Shown piece by piece: positions 1-5,459 of a DNA stretch of 23,670 nt. How positions within the stretch are numbered: position 1 is the stretch's first letter; every line of letters begins with the position of its first letter. Source of the DNA: CAYPOY01 sp964412395 (GTDB lineage Bacteria; Chloroflexota; Anaerolineae; B4-G1); contig CAYPOY010000041.1 in assembly GCA_964412395.1 (NCBI GenBank), positions 1 to 23,670 of the forward strand, given 5' to 3'. The translations under genes and the position numbers were made by a program. Under the pieces are notes generated by a model that did no database searches, was not told the origin of the DNA, and saw nothing but the letters and a program-made list of their open reading frames with translations.

Positions 1-571
1 TCACGTAGATGAAGGTCGTCTCCAGCCGCTGATGGAGCTTGCTGATCTCAGCGCGCGTCTGCACGCGCAGTTTGGCGTCCAAGTTGGAGAGCGGCTCGTC
101 CATCAGGAAGACGTGCGGTTCACGCACGATGGCGCGGCCCAGCGCCACACGCTGCCGCTGACCGCCGGATAGTTGCTTGGGCTTGCGATCCAGCAGAGCA
201 TCGATGCCCAGCATCTGGGCCGCTTCGTGCACGCGCTGGTCAACCTCCTGCTTGGGGGTCTTGCGCAATTTGAGGCCAAAGGCCATATTGTCGTAGACCG
301 ACATATGGGGGTACAGCGCGTAGGACTGGAAGACCATCGCGATATCCCGGTCCTTGGGCGGCACATCATTGACCAGCCGGTCACCGATGTAGATGTTGCC
401 CTCAGTGACCTCCTCCAGGCCAGCCAGCAGGCGCAAGGAAGTGGTCTTGCCGCAGCCCGAGGGACCGACGAAGACCAGGAACTCCTTGTCCGGGATGTGG
501 ATGTCAAGATCGCTGACTGCTGTGACATCACCAAACCGCTTGGTCACATGTTCATACGTTACGCTTGCCAT
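1..571 (-). CDS. ABC transporter ATP-binding protein, MalK/UgpC/MsmX type (3' end cut by window)
   Basis: This is the ATPase subunit of an ABC importer, probably for sugars, acting on the cytoplasmic face of the membrane. I translated 190 residues from the minus strand; the frame is open to the window edge. Visible motifs in order: Walker A GPSGCGKTT (about residues 37-45), Q-loop MVFQSYALYPHM, signature LSGGQRQRVALGRA and Walker B VFLMDEPLSNLDAKLR. The PLSNLDAKLR sequence and the MxxVxxxxVxKxFG start are typical of the MalK/UgpC/MsmX group, whose C-terminal TOBE/regulatory domain would lie outside the window. The ATG at 571 has a good Shine-Dalgarno, AAGGAG at 586-581, 9 bases upstream. It follows the DeoR-type regulator by 59 bases on the same strand, so a shared transcript is plausible. 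Substrate cannot be deduced from the ATPase alone. Confidence 0.93.
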   Translation of the reverse strand, partial: MASVTYEHVTKRFGDVTAVSDLDIHIPDKEFLVFVGPSGCGKTTSLRLLAGLEEVTEGNIYIGDRLVNDVPPKDRDIAMVFQSYALYPHMSVYDNMAFGLKLRKTPKQEVDQRVHEAAQMLGIDALLDRKPKQLSGGQRQRVALGRAIVREPHVFLMDEPLSNLDAKLRVQTRAEISKLHQRLETTFIYV

Positions 572-630
572 TTGACTGTGCTCCTTTATAAATTTGATCT
601 TAATACCTATAGTCGGGCTATCGTCCACGA

Positions 631-1401
631 CTATGCCAGGACAATCCGCACGCCCAACTGACTCAGGTCCCACAGGACTGGCGAAGGGGCCTCGCGGGCA
701 GTGACGATGACGTCCGCGTCGGAAGCGGGCGCAATGCACGCAGCCGCCACCCGCCCCACCCGCTCAGCCGACACCAGGACGACGACCTGAGACCCAACCT
801 CCAACAGCATTCGCGCTATCTCCGCCTGCGGGAGGCTATCGTCGGTCAAGCCCTCCACAGCGCTGACGCCGCCCAACTCCAGGATCACATGGTCGGCCCG
901 CAGACTGGAAAGCGCCGCCCTGGTTAATTGACCCACCAACCCCGGGTCACGCCCTTCGACCTGCCCGCCCGTGATGATCAGGGTATGTAGTGTGTTTGCG
1001 GCGACCCAATGGGCCACATGGAGTCCATTGGTGACGATGGTAAGTCGCGAGCGCGCAGCCAGACAGCGGGCGACCTCCAACGGGAGCCGTCCCGGGCCCA
1101 GGAAGACGGTTTCACCATCGGCAATCATCGCAGCCACAGCCTGTCCGATGCGCGCCTCTGGGGTTTCGGGCGAAGTACTGACGCTCGCCGGCACGGCTTC
1201 TTCGACAGCCACGGCTCCGCCGTGCACGCGCTGTACCGCTCCCCGCTCTTCCAGCGCTCTCAGGTCTCGGCGGATAGTCGCGGCGTGCACACCAAATCGG
1301 GCCACCAGTTCCGCCACGCGGGCAGCACCATCCTGCGCCACCATCCTGGCGATGGCGGCGCGCCTTTCAACGGTCAGAGTGGGCAATGGACGCTGGCTCA
1401 C
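631..1401 (-). CDS. DeoR/GlpR-family transcriptional regulator
   Basis: A DNA-binding regulator of the DeoR family, which usually represses sugar-uptake or catabolic genes and senses a phosphorylated sugar. The N-terminal helix-turn-helix is clear: RRAAIARMV, then ATIRRDLRALEERG followed by the family hallmark RVHGGAV. The C-terminal sensor domain (DeoRC, ISOCOT fold) shows IVTNG, GG and DHVILELGGVS-type segments. The frame is open back to an ATG at 1437, but that ATG lies inside the -35 box of a near-perfect promoter (1409-1437), so I place the start at GTG 1401, giving 256 residues, beginning just where family homology begins. There is no Shine-Dalgarno; the predicted transcription start falls on or next to this GTG, so the message may be leaderless. 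The gene sits just upstream of a sugar-type ABC ATPase, its likely target. Confidence 0.88.
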   Translation of the reverse strand: MSQRPLPTLTVERRAAIARMVAQDGAARVAELVARFGVHAATIRRDLRALEERGAVQRVHGGAVAVEEAVPASVSTSPETPEARIGQAVAAMIADGETVFLGPGRLPLEVARCLAARSRLTIVTNGLHVAHWVAANTLHTLIITGGQVEGRDPGLVGQLTRAALSSLRADHVILELGGVSAVEGLTDDSLPQAEIARMLLEVGSQVVVLVSAERVGRVAAACIAPASDADVIVTAREAPSPVLWDLSQLGVRIVLA

Positions 1402-1408
1402 GGCCACT

Positions 1409-1437
1409 ATTTTATCACATTGTGCGCAATTTGTCAA
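1409..1437 (-). promoter_or_regulatory. sigma70-type promoter of the DeoR-family gene
   Basis: On the minus strand the -35 box TTGACA (1437-1432), a 17-base spacer and the -10 box TAAAAT (1414-1409) form an almost consensus promoter. The transcription start is expected around 1401-1403, directly at the GTG start of the regulator gene. The spacer contains the near-palindrome ATTGTGCGCAAT (1419-1430 on the plus strand), a plausible autoregulatory operator; related motifs lie further upstream. Confidence 0.75.
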
Positions 1438-1536
1438 TACTTATTTGCGCGATTCGGCGTGGTCTCAGGCCCAAACACGCACATTCGTGCACAATTGGCC
1501 TCGACACACTGCTCATACCTGCCCCCTAGAGAGACC

Positions 1537-1566
1537 AAAAAGCGCCTCGCTGAAAAGGCGAGGCGC
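1537..1566 (-). terminator. intrinsic terminator of the LysW-like pair
   Basis: A perfect 9-bp stem GCGCCTCGC/GCGAGGCGC (1542-1550 with 1558-1566), 7-base loop, followed on the minus strand by TTTTT (1541-1537). It ends the minus-strand transcript of the two zinc-ribbon genes about 50 bases after the second stop codon and insulates the DeoR promoter downstream. Confidence 0.85.
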
Positions 1567-1613
1567 CTACGGCTTTGTCTGTATTCTCTACTGCGCACAA
1601 GCCAGAGAAGTAT

Positions 1614-1787
1614 TTACTCCTCCTCCTCCCATTCTTCCTGCCAATCCTCGGTGAAATCCACCACGAAGGGATCGGTGCCGACGATCTCCAGTTCCACACC
1701 GCATCCGGGACAGGTGATCATGGCGCCCTCGTGCGGCTTGTCCACCTTAATGAGAGTGTCACAATTGGGGCAGCGCGTCTTAGGCAT
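1614..1787 (-). CDS. LysW-like mini zinc-ribbon protein 1 (57 aa)
   Basis: A 57-residue protein starting MPKTRCPNCD, with Cys6-x2-Cys9 and Cys26-x2-Cys29 forming a zinc ribbon, then VELEIVGTDPF and a very acidic tail EDWQEEWEEEE. Size, CPxC/CPxCG spacing, the ELEVV-x-x-DP segment and an EDW motif in the tail match LysW, the carrier protein whose C-terminal Glu is amide-linked to alpha-aminoadipate or glutamate in Thermus-type lysine/arginine synthesis (family knowledge). The tail here is longer than the usual EDWGE ending, but still ends in Glu. Start ATG 1787 has AGAGGT at 1798-1793, rather close (5 bases). It lies 48 bases behind the paralogue and ahead of a strong terminator, so the two form one operon. 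No lysX, lysZ or lysY lies nearby, so a carrier role is only a possibility; a generic zinc-ribbon protein is the alternative. Confidence 0.8.
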   Translation of the reverse strand: MPKTRCPNCDTLIKVDKPHEGAMITCPGCGVELEIVGTDPFVVDFTEDWQEEWEEEE

Positions 1788-1835
1788 CGCTTACCTCTTT
1801 TGTTTGGCATCCTTGCTCTATTGGGTGTCCGGCTC

Positions 1836-2003
1836 CTATTTTTCTTCCTCCCACTCCTCATCGAGTGGAAAATCTACCTCGAAGGGATCAGTGCTGATGA
1901 CCTCCAGTTCTACGTCGCATTCGGGACACTTGATCGTAGCGCCAATGCGTGGGTCGTCCATGCGAATGACAGCATCACAATTGGGACAATACGTTGCGGG
2001 CAA
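1836..2003 (-). CDS. LysW-like mini zinc-ribbon protein 2 (55 aa, TTG start)
   Basis: A 55-residue paralogue of the neighbouring zinc ribbon. It begins at TTG 2003 (MPATYCPNCD), chosen because GGAGGT (2017-2012) lies 8 bases upstream and the paralogue aligns from residue 1 (MPxTxCPNCD). Cysteines are at 6, 9, 26 and 29, followed by VELEVISTDPF and the tail PLDEEWEEEK. The body is LysW-like, but the last residue is Lys, not the Glu that LysW needs for its amide bond, and the EDW motif is replaced by EEW. It is the first gene of the pair, transcribed from an extended -10 promoter about 60 bases upstream. Function unknown; LysW-derived carrier or small zinc-ribbon adaptor are both possible. The large plus-strand open frames over this region are shadows. 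Confidence 0.78.
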   Translation of the reverse strand: MPATYCPNCDAVIRMDDPRIGATIKCPECDVELEVISTDPFEVDFPLDEEWEEEK

Positions 2004-2069
2004 TTTCTTTTACCTCCTTTTTTGCTTAGTGTGGCATTCCCGCCGATGCAAGTCTGGCGGATCGTGTGT

Positions 2070-2078
2070 AGTATAGCA
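2070..2078 (-). promoter_or_regulatory. extended -10 promoter for the LysW-like operon
   Basis: The minus strand reads TGC-TATACT (2078-2070), an extended -10 element. No convincing -35 box is seen at 16-18 bases, which is common for extended -10 promoters. The start would be near 2063, leaving a 60-base leader before the TTG at 2003. It diverges from the promoter at 2144-2172. Confidence 0.5.
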
Positions 2079-2129
2079 CAAAACAAGCCTCGTGGTGGTG
2101 AGTGATTGGTGAGACCCTGGTAAAGATTC

Positions 2130-2172
2130 GGTGTACACTCCTGTTGACTTTTCGTACACCCGGTGTTATCAT
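2130..2172 (+). promoter_or_regulatory. promoter with flanking inverted repeat, upstream of winged-helix regulator
   Basis: -35 TTGACT (2144-2149), 17-base spacer, -10 TATCAT (2167-2172). An inverted repeat GGTGTAC (2130-2136) / GTACACC (2154-2160), 17 bases apart, brackets the -35 box, and a second small palindrome ACACCcGGTGT overlaps the right arm and reaches the -10. This looks like an operator; the winged-helix protein encoded just downstream is the obvious candidate to bind it. Confidence 0.65.
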
Positions 2173-2225
2173 ACATCACATGTGGGGAAGCGGGCTTGGC
2201 ATACCGTGTTATGGAGGTGACCATA

Positions 2226-2838
2226 ATGCACGTCCTCATCTTCGCGCCGATCCACAGCGCTGCGGATGCGAGCCGCACTGGGTGACACAGCGGACCGCTG
2301 CACTCTTGCTGTCACCTGGTCAGACGTCCTCTCTTCCCTCGAAGACGACTCCCCTGATCTGATCCTCATCGAGCGGGTCGCCCTGCACCGACTGGAGCCC
2401 ACGACCCTGCTCAACCTGGCGGAGCCCGGTCGCTGGCCGCCCTTGATCCTCGTAGATACTCTAGCCGCCGGTGCCCAGAATGGGGTTGTGCTGACCCGAC
2501 GTCTCGTCCAGGCGTCGGTTCCTGTTTTACAAATCGGAGAACTCCGCATTGATACACGCAAGAAGCGAGTAGGGCTCGGCGGGCGCTGGGTTACCCTGCC
2601 TCCGCTACAGTACCGTCTGTTGTTGACATTGGCCAAACAGGCCGGCGAAGTCGTCAGTTACCGGGAATTGCTACGAGCGGTTTGGGGATACGAGGGCGAG
2701 GATAACGAGGCCCGTGAGTTGCTGAAGGTCCACATTCGCCAAATCCGCCGGCGACTGGGATTGGACCTGGAGGAACACCCCTACATCTGCTCAGTGCGCG
2801 GCTTTGGCTACATGCTCGCCCCGCCTGAAGAGAATTGA
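2226..2838 (+). CDS. OmpR-like winged-helix regulator with degenerate receiver; probable frameshift near 2256-2262
   Basis: The C-terminal ~100 residues are a classic OmpR/PhoB winged helix: LQIGELRID, VTLPPLQYRLLLTLA, GEVVSYRELLRAVWGYEG, VHIRQIRRRLG and the wing VRGFGYML. The N-terminal part resembles a shrunken receiver: the strand before the phosphoacceptor reads PDLILIER, with Glu where Asp is expected, and the KP motif is absent, so phosphorylation is unlikely. The uninterrupted frame starts at ATG 2266 without a ribosome site, but ATG 2226 in another frame has an ideal GGAGGT (2213-2218, 7-base spacing) and encodes MHVLIFAPIHS before meeting a stop. Removing one base near 2256-2262 joins this to LRMRAALGD, reconstructing the expected first strand and helix of a receiver. 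Sequencing error, real frameshift or programmed shift cannot be separated here. It is monocistronic, with no kinase beside it. Confidence 0.82.
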
Positions 2839-2889
2839 GCGACGCGGCGATAGAGCGAACTTGTCTCAAGCACTGAGTATCCACAAGAT

Positions 2890-2916
2890 GCGGCCCGGTC
2901 ATGCCGACCGGGCCGC
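2890..2916. terminator. strong GC hairpin between convergent genes, no U-tract
   Basis: An 11-bp perfect stem GCGGCCCGGTC / GACCGGGCCGC with a 5-base loop (2901-2905). It lies between the end of the plus-strand regulator (2838) and the end of the minus-strand 13-aa gene (2941). Neither side has a T-run, so it may act as a bidirectional transcript-end stabiliser rather than a textbook terminator. Confidence 0.5.
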
Positions 2917-2940
2917 TGGCTCAGTGCTGTCCTCGAGGAA

Positions 2941-2982
2941 CTACTTCTTGGGCTTCTTGGGCTTCTTGGGCGTCTCTTTCAT
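2941..2982 (-). CDS. 13-aa Pro/Lys microprotein MKETPKKPKKPKK
   Basis: The minus strand encodes ATG (2982) to TAG (2941-2943): MKETPKKPKKPKK. A textbook Shine-Dalgarno GGAGGT (2996-2991) sits 8 bases upstream, better than for most longer genes here. A possible promoter (3063-3086) lies about 80 bases upstream of the ATG and a strong hairpin (2890-2916) follows the stop, so it looks like a complete small transcription unit. The coding part is three 9-base units giving PKK-PKK-PKK. Net charge is strongly positive. I recognise no family. It does not precede a gene on the same strand, so it is not an obvious leader peptide. It could also be a ribosome-recruiting non-coding RNA or chance; the ribosome site is the main argument for translation. 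Confidence 0.5.
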   Translation of the reverse strand: MKETPKKPKKPKK

Positions 2983-3062
2983 CTGGCATCACCTCCAATT
3001 TTATTGACGCGATACAGCCCCGGTCCATTGTCTGCGGTGGGCTGTGCATGATTATTTGTTGT

Positions 3063-3086
3063 ACCATCATATCGGGCGGCCGTCAA
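3063..3086 (-). promoter_or_regulatory. possible promoter for the 13-aa microprotein
   Basis: Minus strand: -35 TTGACG (3086-3081), 17-base spacer, -10 TACAAC (3063-3058). The leader would contain a short hairpin, ACAGCCC/GGGCTGT (3014-3020 with 3039-3045 approximately). Promoter strength is moderate because the -10 is imperfect; an overlapping TTGTCA/TATGAT pair with a short spacer is an alternative. Confidence 0.4.
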
Positions 3087-3150
3087 TGACAACACGGTGA
3101 GGCTTTGGTGAGCATTGGGTGAATTCGCACCCAACGCCAAGTGAACTGGC

Positions 3151-3178
3151 TTGCATGCGTGGTGGGTTGTGCTAAAAT
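3151..3178 (+). promoter_or_regulatory. extended -10 promoter for the Na/Pi-type transporter operon
   Basis: -35 TTGCAT (3151-3156), 16-base spacer, -10 TAAAAT (3173-3178) preceded by TGC (extended -10). The roughly 55-base leader contains the hairpin GGCCTCC/GGAGGCC (3194-3200 with 3212-3218) just ahead of the ribosome site AGGGAGGG (3227-3234). Confidence 0.6.
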
Positions 3179-3238
3179 GCACCCACTTCACAGGGCCTCC
3201 TTCGCGCGGCGGGAGGCCGAGGTACAGGGAGGGCGGTA

Positions 3239-4297
3239 GTGGGAAGCCGGCACGACAAACGGCTGAAATGGAAAAAACCGGGGCTGGCGCTCTCCGGGTT
3301 CTTGCTCTTTACCCTCGCCCTGGGGCTGATGAAAGAGGGAGCCGGAGGGCTGGCGCCGCTTCTGCGGGGCCACCTGGAGATCACCAACGCCGCCGACAGC
3401 ATGGGCTTCGGCTGGCTGATGGCCTATCTGGTCCTGAGTGGGTCGCCGGTGGCGGCTGCGGCGGTGGCGCTGTTGAGCGCTGGCGCGTTGGCATCCCTTC
3501 AAGCCTTTACTATGGTTGCTGGCTCTCGCCTGGGCGCCTCTCTCATCGTCCTGCTGGTCGGCTTCATCTACATCCTGCGAGGGCATGAACAATGGACCGC
3601 GCTCACCGCAGGCGTCCTTTCCCTCCTGCTTACCGGTTCGATCCAGTTGGTGGCACTACCAATAGGGCTGCTGATCCTCAGCCGGAGCTGGCTTGATGAT
3701 CTGTCTGTTCCCGCCCTGGAGGGACTGGCGGCCGGCGTCAACCGGGGGCTGGAACCAATGATCAGCCCCCTCGCGGCCTTCCTCCCCGGCTGGGCGCTTT
3801 TCGTAGCCGGGGTGGGACTGGTGACGCTCAGCTTCCGCCTCTTCGACCGCGCCCTGCCCCAGATGCGGCTGGAGAGAACCAACCTCGGCCAGGTCCCCAG
3901 GCTGATCTATCGCCCCGAAGTCATGTTCCTGATGGGACTGGCGATCACCCTGTTCACGATGTCCGTCTCTATCTCCGTGGGCATCCTGGTCCCCCTCTCC
4001 GCCCGTGGCTACATGCGCCGGGAGAACATCATCCCCTACATCCTGGGAGCAAACATCTCCACCCTGGCGGACACGCTGGTCGCGGCGGCGCTGCTGGGAG
4101 ACCCACAAGCGGTGACCGTGGTGGTGACGCACATGGTCTGCGCGGCCACCGTCTCCCTCCCCCTCATTCTGTTGGCCTACCGGCCCTACGAGCGGGCCAT
4201 CTCGGACGCGCTGGCCTGGATCACCCGCCGGCGCAGGAACTTTGCCCTTTTTCTGGGCGTCATCTTTATTGTCCCTGTGGTGCTTATCGCGTTGTAA
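3239..4297 (+). CDS. Na/Pi-cotransporter-like (PNaS/NptA family) membrane protein
   Basis: A 352-residue integral membrane protein with about eight hydrophobic segments. It resembles the sodium-phosphate cotransporter family, which has two inverted repeats each with a QSSS-type motif. Here both copies are degenerate: SGSPVAAAAVALLSAGAL in the first half and FTMSVSISVGILVPLSARG in the second. The second repeat is followed by the very characteristic YILGANISTLADTLVAAALLG, matching the family's ILGANIGTT-type segment. The start is GTG 3239 with AGGGAGGG 5-6 bases upstream. It lies 18 bases before the universal stress protein gene, and both probably use the promoter at 3151-3178. Loss of canonical Gln/Ser residues means ion or substrate preference may differ from phosphate. 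An export-type role as for YjbB-like proteins is possible. Family assignment is fairly sure, substrate not. Confidence 0.75.
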   Translation: MGSRHDKRLKWKKPGLALSGFLLFTLALGLMKEGAGGLAPLLRGHLEITNAADSMGFGWLMAYLVLSGSPVAAAAVALLSAGALASLQAFTMVAGSRLGASLIVLLVGFIYILRGHEQWTALTAGVLSLLLTGSIQLVALPIGLLILSRSWLDDLSVPALEGLAAGVNRGLEPMISPLAAFLPGWALFVAGVGLVTLSFRLFDRALPQMRLERTNLGQVPRLIYRPEVMFLMGLAITLFTMSVSISVGILVPLSARGYMRRENIIPYILGANISTLADTLVAAALLGDPQAVTVVVTHMVCAATVSLPLILLAYRPYERAISDALAWITRRRRNFALFLGVIFIVPVVLIAL

Positions 4298-4315
4298 CGT
4301 GAGTAGTGGAGAATA

Positions 4316-5128
4316 ATGAAGATTCTACTCTGCACCAACGGCTCTTCCCACACAGCCCGGGCGCTGGAGGTGGGGGTGCGTGTCGCGCAAAAGGCGGCGA
4401 GCGATGTAGATATCCTGGTCGTCTCTGAACGAGACCAGGGGAAAGAGGCTCGTCGGATGGCCGAGGCAACTGCTGCCGACCTGGCAGCAGCGGGGACCCC
4501 AGTCACCACCCACCAGCGAACCGGCCAGATGGCCAATGAGGTGGTCCTTCAGGCACAAGCCGCCCCGTACGACCTGGTGATTATCGGCAGCCGGGGGCGG
4601 CGGGGAGTGGTGCGGCTGCTGCTGGGCTCGATGGCCCTCCACGTCACCGAGCACGCGCCGGCCTCTATCCTGGTAGTCAAGGGGCGCGCCCGTGAACTCA
4701 GGCGGTTCCTGGTCTGTTCCTCCGCCGGTCCCATAAGCGAGCACACCGTCCGGTTCGCCAGCCGGCTGGCTCGGGCTCTGGGAGCTTCGGTGACCCTGCT
4801 CCACGTGATGTCCCAACTGCCACTGGCCGAAGACGCGCTCCCAAACGACCTGGATGCGTCGGCGGAGGAACTGATCCGGCACAGATCACGGGAGGGGATA
4901 CACCTCAGACACATGCTGGACCTGCTGGCGGCGGAAGGGCAGGTAGGCCGCGCAGTGGTCCGTCACGGCCTGGTGCTGGATGAGATCATCGCTGAGGCCC
5001 GGGAGGGACGATACGATCTGATAGTGACCGGGGCTCACGTCACCCCTGGCCTGAACGCACGCCTGGTGGATGACCTGAGCGCGGACGTCCTGTTGGCGGC
5101 CAACCGCCCAGTACTGGTGGTCCGCTGA
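4316..5128 (+). CDS. tandem universal stress protein (two UspA domains)
   Basis: A 270-residue cytoplasmic protein made of two UspA domains. Domain 1 (about residues 1-123) starts MKILLCTNGS and carries the ATP-binding pattern G-x2-G-x9-G-S as GSRGRRGVVRLLLGS, then HAPASILVVK. Domain 2 (about 130-270) begins RRFLVCSSAG and keeps the fold (VTLLHV, YDLIVTGAH, RPVLVVR), but its nucleotide loop is replaced by GAHVTPGLNARL, so only the first domain is likely to bind ATP. This one-active, one-degenerate layout is common in tandem Usp proteins. It follows the Na/Pi-type transporter by 18 bases, with a weak GTGGAG ribosome site, suggesting a stress- or energy-sensing partner of the transporter. The APC permease remnant starts right after its stop codon. 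Confidence 0.88.
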   Translation: MKILLCTNGSSHTARALEVGVRVAQKAASDVDILVVSERDQGKEARRMAEATAADLAAAGTPVTTHQRTGQMANEVVLQAQAAPYDLVIIGSRGRRGVVRLLLGSMALHVTEHAPASILVVKGRARELRRFLVCSSAGPISEHTVRFASRLARALGASVTLLHVMSQLPLAEDALPNDLDASAEELIRHRSREGIHLRHMLDLLAAEGQVGRAVVRHGLVLDEIIAEAREGRYDLIVTGAHVTPGLNARLVDDLSADVLLAANRPVLVVR

Positions 5129-5358
5129 CTACGGCTTCCACCCCATTGTCCGATGCTGCCTCTCACTTCCTGGGCGGCAGGGGCGCACCTCTGCCGGGCC
5201 TGGCCGGGATAATTGCTATCGTCACCTCGCTGAACACAGCGCTGCTCGGTTCGACGCGCGTGGCTCTGGCTCTGAGCCACGACGGCTACCTGCCGGCTTT
5301 CTTCTCGCGCATCCATCCCCGCATTAAAACGCCCTTGCCCACTATCCTGGTCAAATGA
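5129..5358 (+). pseudogene. remnant of an APC-family amino acid permease
   Basis: About 75 residues in one frame, beginning at the UspA stop codon and ending in TGA 5356-5358. The reading TASTPLSDAASHFLGG, IIAIVTSLNTALLGSTRV, ALSHDGYLPAFFSRIHPR and KTPLPTILV is the middle-to-late part of APC-superfamily permeases (the NxxLLxxSR...DGxLPxxFxxxHPxxxTPxxAI block). A full permease is about 450-500 residues, so both N- and C-terminal parts are missing. There is no credible start (only a TTG at 5146 without ribosome site). Permease and Usp genes or domains often occur together, so this may be what is left of an upstream or fused permease after deletion. Not expected to be functional. Confidence 0.75.
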
Positions 5359-5373
5359 ACTCCGTTCCCATCC

Positions 5374-5428
5374 TGTAACGTAATTGTAACCTAACAGCGC
5401 CACATTTTCTGTTACAATCAGTAACAGA
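5374..5428 (+). promoter_or_regulatory. GTAAC-repeat operator region upstream of the hydrolase-cNMP fusion gene
   Basis: A perfect 8-bp inverted repeat TCTGTTAC (5408-5415) / GTAACAGA (5421-5428), separated by AATCA, contains a -10-like TACAAT (5413-5418). Two more GTAAC copies lie upstream (5375-5379 and 5386-5390). No good -35 is seen 16-18 bases before TACAAT, so transcription may need an activator bound to the upstream copies, or the palindrome may be a repressor site. Confidence 0.45.
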
Positions 5429-5459
5429 TCCTCTTCACGAAATGATAGGGGGGAATACT

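Noticed and set aside
1009..2105. Large overlapping plus-strand frames across the DeoR and zinc-ribbon region
   Set aside because: They read through a terminator and two good minus-strand genes with cysteine motifs and ribosome sites; sequence is Ser-rich and unstructured.
5442..5459. ATG 5442 as start of the hydrolase fusion
   Set aside because: No ribosome site before it, while AGGGGGG lies 6 bases before GTG 5460 in the same frame.
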